From: Engraulis encrasicolus
Lineage: Eukaryota > Chordata > Actinopteri > Clupeiformes > Engraulidae
Assembly (NCBI RefSeq): GCF_034702125.1
Contig: NC_085870.1
Coordinates: 3,751,571-3,815,570, forward strand
Reading direction: 5' to 3'
Length of the DNA stretch: 64,000 bases
Position numbers and translations under genes: made by a program. A model generated the notes under the pieces. The model ran no database searches and was not told the DNA's origin. It saw only the letters and a program-made list of their open reading frames with translations. This document shows positions 1 to 12,430 of this stretch, piece after piece (within the stretch, counting starts at the first letter, position 1; each line of letters opens with the position of its first letter).

Positions 1-126
1 GAATTTATTCAACTATATGTATTTATTTTGTTTTGCTATACGTTTCTTGCCATCCAGCCGCGGCCCCCCTAGCGGCCCCCCTCGCAGCCCCCAAGGGGTC
101 CCCGGCCCCCACTTTGGAAACCACTG
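1..126. mobile_element. right end of a hAT-like non-autonomous element (cut by window start)
   Basis: The C-rich stretch at 61-112 runs into a terminus ending CTTTGGAAACCACTG, the form of many hAT ends (CAGTGGTT... on the other strand). The left end lies outside the window, so no target duplication can be checked. Confidence 0.35.
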
Positions 127-831
127 GTTTAATGCATACAGCTGTGCTTGCGAGCCTATTCTCAATACCTGACAAAGAGGAATGATTTCTTCCAGGGAAC
201 GGCCTGCTCCAGCACCTTGTCATATTAGACCGCTGACTCAGAGAAAGGCTATACCTTCGGACTGTTCAGACCAATAGTTTTGTATGGGCCCGGCGGATTG
301 ACATATCATGTGTGTAAGCAATGAGGGTCAACAGCTATGAGAAATGCCCTAAATTAAATTCAGTGTATTACATCTGGTGCAGTAGCTGCCAACATACGTC
401 ATCTGGTGGCTGCCAACATACGTCTTTTTTCAATATGTTAGAGGGAGGTGTGAAAATATTTATGGAATATTTTGTGTGTTCATTCATTTCTTTGCTGGGT
501 GGAAACTGGGAGAGCCATTGATTTTGTTATCACAAACCATTTTAGGGATAGGCCATCAAAGTCATGGCTTTTACCACGAAGCATAGGAATTGTGTATGAA
601 TTGAAATGGCATCCTTTTATGTACAAAACACTGTGGCTTTGATGTATATGACCGGGAACACATTTCCTTAACATATAAGCCATGTTCTTTATAAATAGGC
701 TACACTAAAAAATAGTGTAGTAGTAGTAGTAGTATAGTAGTAATAAATTGCTTTACAATGTGGAGACGGATTACTCATTTTTTTGTGTGGCTGAATAGGT
801 GTTTACTATCTCTTCCTCCAGCGACTCAGGA
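127..831. other. intergenic stretch, no gene seen
   Basis: No gene or complete element is recognisable. A short direct repeat built on GCTGCCAACATACGTC occurs at about 386-426, and a TAG trinucleotide run lies at 713-742. Confidence 0.5.
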
Positions 832-1062
832 GCTGTTTCCATGGAGCAGGATATTTTTTCTCCTGGTTAGAGTGGTTTTGGCCTTCCGTTTCCACGTAAG
901 CAGATTTTTAAAACCCACATATCAAAAATCCTGCTTCAAAAAGTACACCGGTTACAATGGAATTTTTATTTTTATCCCCATGTTGCGTTTCCACCTAAAC
1001 AGGAGAAATAAAACTCCCCACATATCACAAAACACAAAAATATCCTGCTACGTGGAAACAGC
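832..1062. mobile_element. foldback MITE with GCTGTTTCCA termini
   Basis: The two ends form an inverted repeat of about 27 bp. It starts GCTGTTTCCA and runs into AGCAGGATATTTTT, with two mismatches. Further degenerate copies of the TTTCCAC...GCAGG motif lie inside at about 890-910 and 985-1005, so the element is built of repeated subterminal blocks. No clear target duplication was found. Confidence 0.6.
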
Positions 1063-1894
1063 ACCTATCTATCAACAGCATGGTATCAGAGAGGTTGCAT
1101 AGCCTGGCTGTGATGGTATGCTGGGAGCATATCCCATCAGCCCCCTGTCAGTCTTCCCATCATGCCTCTGTTTGCTCTTCTCCTCTGACCGCATCTTCGT
1201 TGTCCTCTCCTGCATGGAGGAGGAGGGAGGCCACATGCATGGGTAGCAATGTCACTGCAAGGACACAGTGGTGGTGACTTTGCACTGGCTGGCAGGCAGC
1301 GCTGCTGGACGCGACACGGGCGGGCGGGCGAGAGCATCAATGAATGATGATGACTATGCCCCCAGAGGGCTAACTTATTTATCCCACCACGTCCACCTCT
1401 TGTCAACGGGCCTTTTCTCACACCCATTTGAATGTGAAATGAGGCTGATGTGTGTCATCCTGTTCACCTCTACGCTCCAGTCTGTCTCGGGGAGATTTTT
1501 GAGGAGCTGGCACTCTCACAGCCACTTGTTCTCTCGTCATCTATGATGACTGACCTCAAAGAGTAATTTATTTATTAAAGGATGTTTTTTTAAGTCAATG
1601 GAAAGTTTGCAAATTAAATTCTGATGTTGTGTGAAGGCTTCACTCTGGAAATCTTAACAACGACTTGGCCTAAACCTGAAAATTGATTGAGCATTTGAAA
1701 ATAATTTCACCAGACAACAATTTACCTCTAAACTTCAATGATGAAAATAAGCATAGGCCTACTGTATCTGCCTGCATGTTTCAGCAAAGTCAGTAAGGGC
1801 AATGAAAGGGAAATGGCAACATACATTAACACAGCACAGATAACAAATGGATCATCTGGATTCTGGATTGCATGCTGACAAATGGCTTCCTCTG
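1063..1894. other. intergenic stretch, no gene seen
   Basis: Only short chance reading frames are present. No element termini or RNA genes were recognised. Confidence 0.5.
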
Positions 1895-2083
1895 CAGGGT
1901 TGGCTGATAATTTCCAGCCCAAAAAATGCTCAAAACCCGCCTAGAAGCACAAAAACCCGCCCAATTGTATTGATATCTATGGCAAAAATTGGGCGGGTTT
2001 TTCTGATAAATGCCATGTTTACCCGCACACAGCCATCCTAAGCAGCCCAATTTGGCGGGAAACAGCCCAATATGGCAACACTG
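1895..2083. mobile_element. hAT MITE, 189 bp, perfect 8-bp target duplication
   Basis: It is flanked on both sides by TTCCTCTG (1887-1894 and 2084-2091). The ends are CAGGGTTGGC and, reverse-complemented, CAGTGTTGCC. The inside carries several AAACCCGCC/GGCGGGTTT blocks in both orientations. The 8-bp duplication and CAG-N-G termini are hallmarks of the hAT superfamily. Confidence 0.85.
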
Positions 2084-2580
2084 TTCCTCTGTCCTCTGTT
2101 GCAGGCTTCAACCTGAGAGGGGTGTCATCAATAGAGCCACACTGCCTCTCCATCAAGAGTTAAAATCAATAGACCCACCACAAGATCTTGGCACTTGTCT
2201 CAGTTGTGCGATCGGTTTCCTCCTTCTCAGTACATCTCAACCTAGTTTCAGTGGAAAATGGAGCAGACGCTGCCAGTTAATTTGAGAATTTGAACCCTGA
2301 GCTTGATTCCTCCTCACCATGACTAAAACCTTTTCTACATCATTAAATTGAGGCTGTCAATCAGGCATTTTGGTCTTTGAAAATTGTATCATAATGATCA
2401 CTTAAGAGGGCTGAAGCCTTAGCTGTTTGCAGGATGAGGTAACAAAGGACAGATTGATTTGGTATGTGACCACTTGGGGAAATGCCACGTCCTTGGCAAT
2501 GTTTGATGTGTAAAATATTAAGCATGGCAAGAGACTTCCTCTGGCAGCATGCTCTCTACATGTTTACAGAGCACCAGGCA

Positions 2581-2744
2581 GGGCTGGACTGCTATTCTGG
2601 CATACAGGGCATTTTCCCACTGGGCTGGACTGCTATTCTGGAATACAGGGCATTTTCCCACTGGGCTGGACCGCTATTCTGGAATACAGGGCATTTTCCC
2701 ACTGGGCTGGACTGCTATTCTGGAATACAGGGCATTTTCCCGGT
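2581..2744. repeat. minisatellite, 4 x 41 bp
   Basis: Four head-to-tail copies of a 41-bp unit beginning GGGCTGGACTGCTATTCTGG differ at one to three bases. The unit length is not a multiple of three, so the overlapping open frames are incidental. Confidence 0.95.
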
Positions 2745-2852
2745 GGGCCGACAGTCATCAGGGGCCGATGCTGCTGTTTTTGTTTTTTGTTCGGGTGTTT
2801 TCATTTTTCCCTCAGAGACCGGTCCACAATTAAAATTGTGCGGGTCATCGTT

Positions 2853-2948
2853 GCATCCATAATATACATCATAATTGTAGAATGGGGGGGTGGTGGGGCA
2901 GCATCCGTAATATACATCATAATTGTAGTATGGGGGGATGGTGGGGCA
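2853..2948. repeat. tandem duplication, 2 x 48 bp
   Basis: Two adjacent 48-bp copies begin GCATCCATAATATACATCAT and GCATCCGTAATATACATCAT. The second runs directly into the SINE head. Confidence 0.9.
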
Positions 2949-3181
2949 GCCGTGGCCTAGTGGTTAGAGAGTTGGTCTTTCAATCTAGGGGTTGCAGGTT
3001 CGAATCCCGCCTGACCTCTCCCTACACCTCCATCCATGGCTGAAGTGACCTTGAGCAAGGCACCTAACCCCACATTGCTCCAGGGACTGTAACCAATACC
3101 CTGAAGAAAAATAAAAATAACTGTAAGTCGCTTTGAATAAAATGCAAGCGTCAGCTAAGTGCAATGTAATGTAATGTAATG
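2945..3181 (+). mobile_element. tRNA-derived SINE (family 1)
   Basis: The head resembles a tRNA, with a box A-like TGGCCTAGTGGTTAGAGA and a box B GGTTCGAATCC. The body contains TTGAGCAAGGCACCTAACCC and AAGTCGCTTTGAATAAAATG, and the tail is an (AATGT)n repeat. The same family recurs at 16095-16323 (minus) and 20976-21348 (interrupted). It is a retroposon, not a functional tRNA gene. Confidence 0.9.
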
Positions 3182-4020
3182 GTGGGGGTGAGGTGCGGTC
3201 TGTGCCGGAAATGCCTGGGCCCGTCTGTGCTTCCAGTCCAGGCCTGGCACGAGGCATCAAAGATGTACAGGGTAGCTTCTGTTCTATGCATAAGATGGCT
3301 CGGGGAGGAATGGAGCGAGCGTCTCAACATTTGTCCCTCTGTGCCCTCTAAGTGTGTTGCTGTCTGATTGAGCTTCAGGAGCTCAACAACTCAGAAGTCT
3401 CAAATATTTTCCAAATTTACTGACTTACTAAGAACACACTCTTTAACTCATTGAGTGAGTGCCAGCCATTTTCAAATTCAGACCGGGCGGTTGCCAGGCT
3501 TTTTTCGACATTTGAGTGTTTTTTCAAGAGCCATAAAGAATTGAGTTCTTTGTCCATGTGAACAACAAACATACCAGATCAACATGTTAGGCCTCACCCC
3601 CTTAAAAAAAAGCTATTGACTTGATATCAAGTCTTTGGCACTGTGCCATACATTCTGAAAAGACGTGTTTTCAGGTCCCTGGCACTGAAAGAGCTACAAG
3701 GTCAGTGAATGTGTGCTGGACCAAACAGTGTCAGTAGCACAGGTGCTGGACCAAACAAGTTGTTGCGAGTCGGAATTCAACACAAACACATAGATAGACC
3801 TAGTCGCTTTGGTCACACTATTGTGACTGGAATGTTCAGACTATAAAAGTTCTGTTCTGAAAAAAAAGTTCTGAATGCCATGCAATATGGAATTTTAAAA
3901 ACACATTATTTTCATAAAATGTTCAAAAAAGCGCCTTTTCAAATGCAATGTGATGCAACAACAGTGCACAGCATGCCAAGAGACACATGAGGCATGTCAA
4001 ATGTGGCAATAAAAGAACTC
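3182..4020. other. intergenic stretch, no gene seen
   Basis: No coding or element structure was recognised, apart from a 16-bp palindrome GACTTGATATCAAGTC near 3618-3633. Confidence 0.4.
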
Positions 4021-4064
4021 CATTCTATTCTATTCTATTCTATTCTATTCTATTCTATTCTATT
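4021..4064. repeat. (ATTCT)n microsatellite
   Basis: A pentanucleotide repeat of about nine units. Confidence 0.95.
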
Positions 4065-4125
4065 ACATTTTACAGGAGTTTGCATTATTCACAAATACAG
4101 AACATTAAGAATATCAAGCTTAAGG

Positions 4126-4437
4126 GCAGTTATGGGTAAGCGGTTAGGGCGTCAGACTTGTAGCCGAAAGGTTGCCAGTTCAACTACTGACCTGCCAGGT
4201 TGGTGGGGGGAGTAATTAACTAGTGCTCTCCCCCATCCTCCTCCATGACTGAGGTACCCTGAGCATGGTACCGTCCTGCTGCACTGCTCCCTTGCGGTGC
4301 CATTGGAGGCGACCCCTTTGCACGGGTGAGACATAAATGCAATTTTGTCGTGTGCAGTGTTCACTTGTGTGCTGTGGAGTGCTGTGTCACAATGACAATG
4401 GGAGTTTGAGTTTCCCAGTTGGACTTTCACTTCACTT
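4126..4437 (+). mobile_element. tRNA-related SINE (family 2)
   Basis: The head GGTAAGCGGTTAGGGCGTC and the box B-like GGTTGCCAGTTCAACTAC are tRNA-like. The body carries CTCCCCCATCCTCCTCCATG and GGTACCCTGAGCATGGTACC, then a 3' part with GTGTCACAATGACAATGGG. Other copies are at 20245-20450 (minus), 45176-45330 (plus), 45345-45690 (minus) and a 3' fragment at 45730-45810. Confidence 0.8.
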
Positions 4438-4826
4438 AGACTGTAGATTCAGAATCCCAACTGCTGGGTGACCGATGCCTGGGTGAACTCTGTCTAAAGT
4501 ACAAGAGAACCATTATTACATGCTGCCTACATAAATAGAAATATCCCAGGTAAGGAAACCAGAGGCTCATCTCTGAGGTCTACTCACCTGAGGCTAGCCA
4601 TTTATTGAGCATCTAGAAGTGTTATACGTTTTGTTTTATTGTCCCTTATGCATTTATTATTCACAGTTTAATAATTCATCTAACAGCATGCAGCATTACG
4701 TTATGTACATGCACTATACCTTAGGGTTGTGTACACACTTGTACAATGTAAGTAGCCTATTTTATTGATACTGTATAGACACATACAGGTGAAATAAAGT
4801 ATTACCTGTCATGTATATACTGCTGT

Positions 4827-6746
4827 CAGTGGCGGAGCCAGACATGTATTATTGGGGGGGCAATGGGGTAGCCACATGAATTTCACAGGGGCATACTCTT
4901 ACACAATGAAAAAAACACTCAAACACTATAGAATAGATAGGCCTAAAGAGAATGATATTCCCGGGTTCTTATGACACCCGTCACTGGTACCAGATTGAGC
5001 GGTTTCCGATTGTCATCTATGGGTTAAAAAAGGGCTTTTGGGCAGGTATTCTGTAAATTTGTGGTCATATAAATCAAGACTTCTGTTTAAATCTGGCAGG
5101 ATTTTAGTTTTAAGGCGTTATTTTGAGTATTTTTGGGTTGGTAATCATTGGTCACATTTGGCAACCCTAACACCTGCTGTAAGGTAGGTACTGTCACTGA
5201 ATCCCTTCTAAAGTGCACCCTATAACTGCACCCTTAAGTTTTAGGTCTCCGATTATGTCAAAGAGTAATCAGTCACAATTTATGTCTTTTGGTGATTTGT
5301 GATGTAATTTTTTTGGGATTTGACCCTCAGAAACCCATTGCATTGCAAATGGCAAGATTTACAAAGAGCTATGTGCCTTTCATTGACTGAACCTAACTCA
5401 AATGACATATCCCAACACCACACAGTCATTTCCGGATAGAAAATAGTATTAATATAGAAAATATCACATTTCAAGTAAAACATGGCCATTTTTATTAACT
5501 GCTTTCTGTCTTTTCTGAATACATTTTAACCATCGTAGAGGTAATAATTTAATATTTAGGCTACTCTTTTTTTTCCAAAGATGTGCCAGAAATGTGGGAA
5601 ACATAAGTTTTTGAGAAAAGTATGATATGAAGGGCTGCTCTTTTTGGAAGGAAAATGCTAATACCTGGGTGCTATGCCATTGGAATACACTGACAGGTGT
5701 GTACACCTGTAGGCTATCTGTGTTTATGTATGTGAGAATCATATAGTGATGTGAGATGATAAAGATAAGTGTTTCACTGATGCCCATTATTGCAGATTTT
5801 CAACGTTTCTACAGAATTCTCAGAAATGAACATAAAAGTTTCTGCATCAAAGACTTTGAAGTTGAAAGGAAATTAATGCTTAGGTGTCTGAGGGTTAATC
5901 AAATTATTTTCTACCATCTGTGTTTTTATGTAATTTCAAATTTCCCATCAATAATTTAAGTCTGAACTCAGACTTCAGATTTCAGAGTTACTTCCATAAC
6001 ATCCAGTTACCTCCATAACATCCAGTCACTGTAATGTGGCGATGCTTCTAAGAGCTTGCTACAATCCACACATATAACAATGCTATCGAAGGTGCTGTAA
6101 GGACATTCTTTTAAAATACTCATTAGCATCTAGTCTATTCCAACACAAAGACAGCAATTAGTATTATGCCAGTGAATATTTGGACTTTAGACATGAGGTT
6201 TGAGTTGAATTCACAGTAGTTAATCATGAAGCTACTTTCATTTACCACCAAAAACGAATCTATTTATTTATCACATGGGCAATAGAGCAATATATAGGCC
6301 TAGTACTGAAAAATCTTAAATGGCAGACAGCTAACTTTTCAAAAGGAAAACGAAATGAATTTGGACTGAAATAAGCAGTTTTTTTTCTCGGAGGCTTTTC
6401 TTCTTCAGGACGGAAAAGCACACATCTGCTTCTATGAATAATTGCAGACCGTACAAGACAGAGAGTTGCCATGCATACCACTAGAGGGATTCTAAGCTTT
6501 CGAATGGTACCCCATATGCCTACTGTAAATTCACGAGGGTGTGTACACAGACTTGCATCGAAATGTGTGTGGGAAAAATGGTTATCCTTTCTTCACTCGC
6601 GATAGTGATTTGCAGGCGATCTATGCGCTTCGTGTAATGCGAGTGGGCGGGGCTCCTGTCCATTTTCTGGGGGAGCACCTGGGGTAGCCAATCAGATTTC
6701 AGGGGGGTCAAATGCCCCCCTAGCCACCCCTGTAGCTCCGCCCCTG
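4827..6746. mobile_element. hAT non-autonomous element, 1.9 kb, perfect 8-bp target duplication
   Basis: It is flanked by ACTGCTGT at 4819-4826 and 6747-6754. The termini are CAGTGGCGGAGCC and (reverse complement) CAGGGGCGGAGCT, followed by G-rich subterminal sequence. No transposase can be read inside, where the frames are short, so it is either an internally replaced element or one with nested insertions I could not delimit. Confidence 0.8.
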
Positions 6747-7002
6747 ACTGCTGTAGATTTGAACTGGGCCCAGTGTTCCCCACCACTGACACCCCATAAT
6801 GAGCCTGTCCATCTCCTGCTCCTTCACCTTCATCATCATCATCATCATCATCATCTTTCCATTTATGAAACTGTGGTGAGTCCTCAGGGAGTGAAGACGT
6901 TTCACTTCTCTGGCAACCTCGTTAAATCTGCAATGCACCTCGTAAAATCTGCATGGCACGCAAAGCAGCTAACACATGCAGTAGCAGGTTTGGGTGTAGA
7001 CT

Positions 7003-8846
7003 ACACTGTAACAAATAGCTGTTAATTTACGGCAATTCTGCAACAGCATTCTACTGTTTTTCGAAAAAACAGACAACTACTGTGAAAATATTACTTTGAG
7101 TCACATATTGAGCATAAACAGTAAGTACTGCACAATAGCAGTATTCGCCGTTGTGGAAAAAACTAGAGATGATTTTTAGGATCCTGCCAGATACCAGATC
7201 CACTGCTTAAGATCCTGCCGGATCCGGAACCGGATACCGGATCCTACAAAAGGGTTGAAACATATAGTCTACTCGCACACGTGGGCCCTTTTTATTACGT
7301 TGGCGCAAACTATTTTTTAGACTCATTGGCTTATTGCCACACTGCCTGCAATAGCCGCTTCCAAATGGATTTCACTCCATGCAGTGATTGGGGTTGTGAA
7401 AGACTGAAAAGCCTAGGCTAGACATGCACCAGACCCTGATTTTTAGGTAACATGCCGGATACCGGATCCACTGCTTAAGATCCTGCCGGACCCGGATCCT
7501 GTGAAAAACTCTATTATCCTGACGGATCCGGAACCGGAACCGGATCCGGTGCATCTCTAGAAAATAACAAGTTATTTTAGGCAGCACCATTGAAACCCAT
7601 TCATCCTCCACTTGTCCGTGATCACCATCAAACTTCAATACCACCTGAAGAACTGAAGTCATTCTGACTGGTTAAAGATTATCTGATACTATCAAGCATG
7701 ATGAAACAATTTCTAAGGAAACTACAATACTTAAAAAGTGCTTGATGCAGCAAAGTGTGAGTAGCACATGCATTTTGATAGTGATGAAAGTGTGAATGGC
7801 TGAAACATTTTAAGAACTTGTTACACTCTTGCAACAAGCAGCCCCATCTAAACCAATCTGCTAATCAGTGCCTGGCCTCACCTGAGTAGGGCTGTTATGC
7901 CATTATTCAATTATGGGCGTCACCTGCCAAGGGCCTGATGACTCTGGTCACATGGTACTCTTGCACCTGTATATAAATCTGTACTATCAACACTTCAGTT
8001 GCTTGCCTGCCTGCTGGCTGGCCTGCATGGCACAGCATAGCACTTGTTTGCCTACAAGCTTGCCTACAAGCTTGCTTACATGCTTGCACACTTTCATCTT
8101 TGTGAAAGTTTGCTGTATGTGGCATCATTTGTGGCATTGTTGCATGTAATGTGCCTGCTGCAAAGTAGGCATTGCTTCGAGAGCTAGCTTGTAGTGCTGC
8201 TTGTTTGCTGTGCTACTTGGTGCAAAATAATTTTTTAAAGACTGACCAATGCTATATTCATCATTGGCTCATCAAGAGATACAGTAAAAAGCCCACCTTG
8301 CACACTATCATTGTAACATAGCACTGCATACTCTGAAATTTTATTCATGCCCACACTTTCAAAGGACCACCGCAAACCATTTTCTCAATACAGCATAGCG
8401 CCATAGTATCATGCTCAAGGCACTCCAGTCATGGTGAACGATGGGAGGGTAGGGTGGTAACATGGCCAGGGTACCACAGTTATGGAGAATGATGGGTGGG
8501 GTGGGAAGTTGCCATGGCCATATTCATGAATACAACTATGACCCAGTATTTGCCTGTCATCACACAGTACAATTCAACTTTTTAACTGAAATGTACTGTT
8601 ATTTTACTTATACTACTGCATAAATATTGTAGAGCACTTTTAGTTTAACAATACTAATACTGTGAACGTTCTGTAGAGTATTGTTATTTAACAGTTCAAT
8701 TGCTGCTGAAAAAATGTTATATACTGTGATACATTAAACAGCAATAAGCTGTATTTGATTTTTGGTGTGAAATAACAGTAGAATTACAGGTAAATATAAT
8801 TGCCAGTAACTGCCGTTATTTTGCAGGGAAATTTTCTTAGAGTGTA
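7003..8846. mobile_element. degenerate DNA element with CTACACTGTAA-like ends
   Basis: The left end (about 7003, ACTACACTGTAACAAATAG, then TTTACGGCAATT) is loosely inverted at the right end (about 8760-8846, AACTGCCGTTATTTTGCAGG ... TTAGAGTGTATG). It contains a nested element at 7164-7559. The boundaries are approximate. Confidence 0.45.
7164..7559. mobile_element. hAT-like element rich in GGATCCGG palindromes
   Basis: The ends are TAGAGATG and CATCTCTA. The flanking octamers GAAAAAAC/GAAAATAA agree at 6 of 8 positions. Inside, GGATCC/CCGGATCC and GGATACCGG motifs recur about ten times in two clusters (7180-7245 and 7455-7550). Confidence 0.6.
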
Positions 8847-8859
8847 TGTTATATTATAG

Positions 8860-9136
8860 CAGGCGTCACCAACGTGTTATTAATAAACAGTCAAGACTAC
8901 AAGATTTTAGTCACAGTTAATGCTTTTCTTATTTTAAATACAATATTTTTTCTATGTAGCCTATGAAGAATTTTCCTTCTAACGTATTAAGCAAATTATC
9001 ATTCAATTTAGTGTGATTTGGGAATGATGTCAAGACATCAGTAGAGGATTTTGAACAGAAGCAGCACTCGGGTACTCTCAGTAGCCCTCGGGTAGCCCTT
9101 GGTAGCCCTCTGACCCAGAAAAGTTGGGGACCCCTG
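8860..9136. mobile_element. hAT MITE, 277 bp, perfect 8-bp target duplication
   Basis: It is flanked by TATTATAG at 8852-8859 and 9137-9144. The ends are CAGGCGTCACCAAC and (reverse complement) CAGGGGTCCCCAAC. The right end contains several GTAGCCCTYGG repeats. Confidence 0.85.
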
Positions 9137-9419
9137 TATTATAGGGGTAGGCCTAATTGATAGGGAAGATGGCGCTGAGGATGCAAGTATGATTACCACT
9201 GAGGATGCAAGTGGGGGCAAAACATATTGGTGAATAACCAGGACTTTGCGGCGCGCGGCTCATCAATAGCCAAAGTGCTCTTGAGCAAGGCATCTAACCC
9301 ACACTGGGAAGATTGTCCCTGTACCTTCACCATAAATCCCTTATATGAGGGCAAGAACAGAGTAGAGTAGAGTACTTTTTTATTTATTTTAATTCAGTTT
9401 TTTTGTGGGGGACTTTTCA

Positions 9420-9580
9420 GGCCTTTATTAGTTTTTACAAGATAGGACAGTGAAAATAGTGACAGGAAGCGAGTTGGGAGAGAGAGACGGGGAAGGGTTG
9501 GCGGAGGCCCAGGCCTGATTCGAACCCGGGTCAGCCGTGTAGCAGACGAGTGCCCCTATACATTAGTGCCACGGTAGGGC
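9420..9580 (-). mobile_element. tRNA-derived SINE (family 3), minus strand
   Basis: Read on the minus strand, it has a tRNA-like head ending in a box B motif GGGTTCGAATCAGG, then a body with CTCTCTCTCCCAACTCGC and ACTGTCCTATCTTG. Confidence 0.7.
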
Positions 9581-10735
9581 AGAGTAGAATAGATTAGAGT
9601 AGGGTATTTTTATTAATCCCGACGGAAATTATTAAATTAAGGTTTCTGACAGCTTACATAAATACACAAATACAAAACATACATAAAGATCTAATACATT
9701 ATTGCACATTGCAGTAAACATAGCACCCACTGGAGTACAGCAATCAGCCTCATGTCAGTTCACACACACGCCAAGGTAAGGTCCTGGTAGGGTGGCGTGT
9801 TGCACAATAAAAGTCCTGGGTGATTGTCCTTTGTTTACCTAAGAGGACACAGAGAGGGTGTAATGGGATGCTATTCTGTGTTAGGCGACCCTCAGTGGAG
9901 TAAAGAGTCTCAGAGTAAAGAGTCCAGGTATGAAATATGTAAACAAACCATGCCCCCATTAGAATGGGGAGGAACTCGGAAAGAGCTGAACAAAAAAATG
10001 TTGCGTTATCAGGTACTGACAAGTGAAGGGTAACGTGAGCAATACAACTGCATGGTGAATTTGACTGGAATTGTCTTTTAACGATGCGCAGCAAAAATGA
10101 TGGCATGTCTTTAAACATACATTACACATACGGTACACACACTTTCCAAAGACAAAGGGGTGCAGGACATGAGTGGTTATACGGGTATTAAAACCAAACA
10201 ACCTGACAGTACAGCATCCGGGGATAGCTTTGCCACTTGACCCAGTTCTGCTGTTATAGCCCATCCCATCCCCAAGCAGAGCACAGCTCAGCACAGCACA
10301 GCACAGTGCTGCCTCCTGTATGTACAGTTCTTATTGAATGACATTGAATGGGACCTGGCTGCCCGGCCGCTAGAGGTCTGCTAGATTTCCCATGAGACTA
10401 TTGACTGTAGAAATTGCTTTGGGAATGTGAGCACAGCTCTTTGGCATCGACGCGTCGCTCGCTGAGCAGCACTGAGCAGAGCAGAGCGGGAGGCTCCTGC
10501 TGCCCCACATGCAGACGTGCAGAGAGAGATGAAATAGAAATGGACATGGAAATTGAAGTGTTAAATGGACATAGAAATGGAAGTGTTAAATGGCACGTTT
10601 ACCATCTCAGGGCAGCCTTTATGCTTCACAGCCTCTTACTGCAGATTGGGTTGCAGACGGGCCTATTCACTATTTGCTGAAAATAAATACTCAACTATAC
10701 TGTACATCATAACAACATTGCCTTGACAGAGAGCC
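9581..10735. other. intergenic stretch, no gene seen
   Basis: It contains a short TAGAGTAG run near 9585-9605 and a (CAGCA)n run at about 10280-10308. No gene or complete element was recognised. Confidence 0.4.
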
Positions 10736-10739
10736 TTAA

Positions 10740-11099
10740 AGGGACACTGTGCAGGAAATGGCCAAAAAAGGTACTGCAACTATGCTGCTCATTGAAACTG
10801 GGTTGCCTATTGCCAAATTTGATCTTTTCATGAAAGTTTACTAAGTAATAAACTAATATTTTCTAGTATGGCCCAAGTACAATCAGTTTTACAGATAAAA
10901 ATGGCTATTTCTGGAAATTCAAAATGGCTGACCATGGAGAAGATCCCCCTTTTCATGTATGAAAAGTGCAATTTTTCCAGTCATAATGAACACTTTGAAT
11001 TTGATGGTGGTGGTAAATATTCATGAAAAAGGTAACATTAGTGAATGGGTAGCATGGATTCTGGAAATAAACAGCAAAAAAATCCTGCACAGTGTCCCT
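10740..11099. mobile_element. TTAA-flanked MITE, 360 bp
   Basis: It is flanked by TTAA at both ends (10736-10739 and 11100-11103), with a 17-bp terminal inverted repeat AGGGACACTGTGCAGGA. The TTAA target is typical of piggyBac- and Kolobok-type transposases. One end of a second copy is at 27449-27518. Confidence 0.85.
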
Positions 11100-11114
11100 T
11101 TAAGTAACATATTA

Positions 11115-12389
11115 CAGTTTTTGCCGACTGCTTGCACACAATTTGCAAAATTTGGCTCATAGAGTCAAAACTCTACACACAAGCCAATTACTCTCAACAC
11201 TTGGAGATAAACCCACCACATATATAGCAACATGAAGCTCTGCTATAAAAGCATAAACATCGTCATAAAAACCTTACAATCTTTTGTCAAAACCTCACTT
11301 ACATGTCAAAAGACACACAAAAGCACCAAATGAGAAAACAAATTAGATCAACTTTAAAACAGTTGTCTGCTTTATACAAAACACAGCAGTCTTTCTTTTT
11401 GGAGCAGTCTATTCAGTCTCACAGAATGTACATTTTCACAAGACCCCAAAATTCAATACTGTACATTACAAAACTGCACCTTACAGTACAGGACATTAAA
11501 CCGAAGCAAAATATATCTCAAACAGTACATCACTCTAAATACAGCCGTGTGTAGGTGAGCTTATGTACCTTTTTTGTGTATTGGTTATATTCACAAATTT
11601 TCAAACATCTAAATATGATATAAATATGGGGTTACATCAACATGCTGTAATGACAATTATCAATGACAATCAAGTCAATATAGGCTACTTTGTTTGGTTA
11701 TGAGGTATTCACGAAATACAATACATTTTCACAGACACACTATGCAGCTGACATATACATGACAGTATACATGACACAGTGGTCTTGCTTGGTTGTGTTC
11801 TGAAAATGACACTATTTTTACAAACTATCATGTTCATATTACCTAACATGTGATGATGAAGACAAAAGGCTACTCTTGGCTGCATATATCAGGCTAGGTT
11901 TTACAGTACGTGAGTCAGTCAATGCCATACTCCATATTCTACACTTTAGTACCATTGTGCTACTCGCCTTGTTTAGCATACAAGCAATCAAAGTAAAACA
12001 AATAAATGCAAAATAAAACAAATGCAATGTAATATAAAGCATGCAACTTTGTAACATGGCAGAATAGTGTTCAATTTTGAAAGCATGTGTTTTATTGTCT
12101 GTGTCTAAACCTTGTCATACATCAGTTTTTTTAACAGATGTGTTTTCACAATGACACTCTGGGATTTAACTTTTGAACAAAGTGTCTTGTGTATGAAATT
12201 GTGTGTAGACAGCTGGAGTCTGTGTGTTGCGTAAAGGAGCAAGTGCCTTGCTAAACTGGTATGAAAGTGTAATGCTTACTTTTGTTTAAAGTCAAGCAAT
12301 AAGTGTTTAAGTTATGCACCAACAACTTAACGATATGCTACTTTGGTTTAAGCATCTGCCTATAGTGTTTAAGCAGTAGGCAAAAACTG
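11115..12389. mobile_element. TA-flanked DNA element, TIR CAGTTTTTGCCGACTG (copy 1 of 3)
   Basis: It is flanked by TA. The left end CAGTTTTTGCCGACTGCTT is inverted at the right end as AAGCAGTAGGCAAAAACTG. The inside is A/C-rich and non-coding. It is related to the next two elements by its termini. Confidence 0.7.
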
Positions 12390-12430
12390 TAAGACATGGC
12401 CATTGCAATTTTGGTGACAGTGGGATTATA

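Noticed and set aside
2581..2744. CRISPR-like direct repeats
   Set aside because: Units are contiguous with no spacers and the genome is vertebrate. It is a minisatellite.
2945..3015. Possible tRNA gene
   Set aside because: The tRNA-like head continues into a SINE body and AATGT tail, and the same unit occurs elsewhere in the window.
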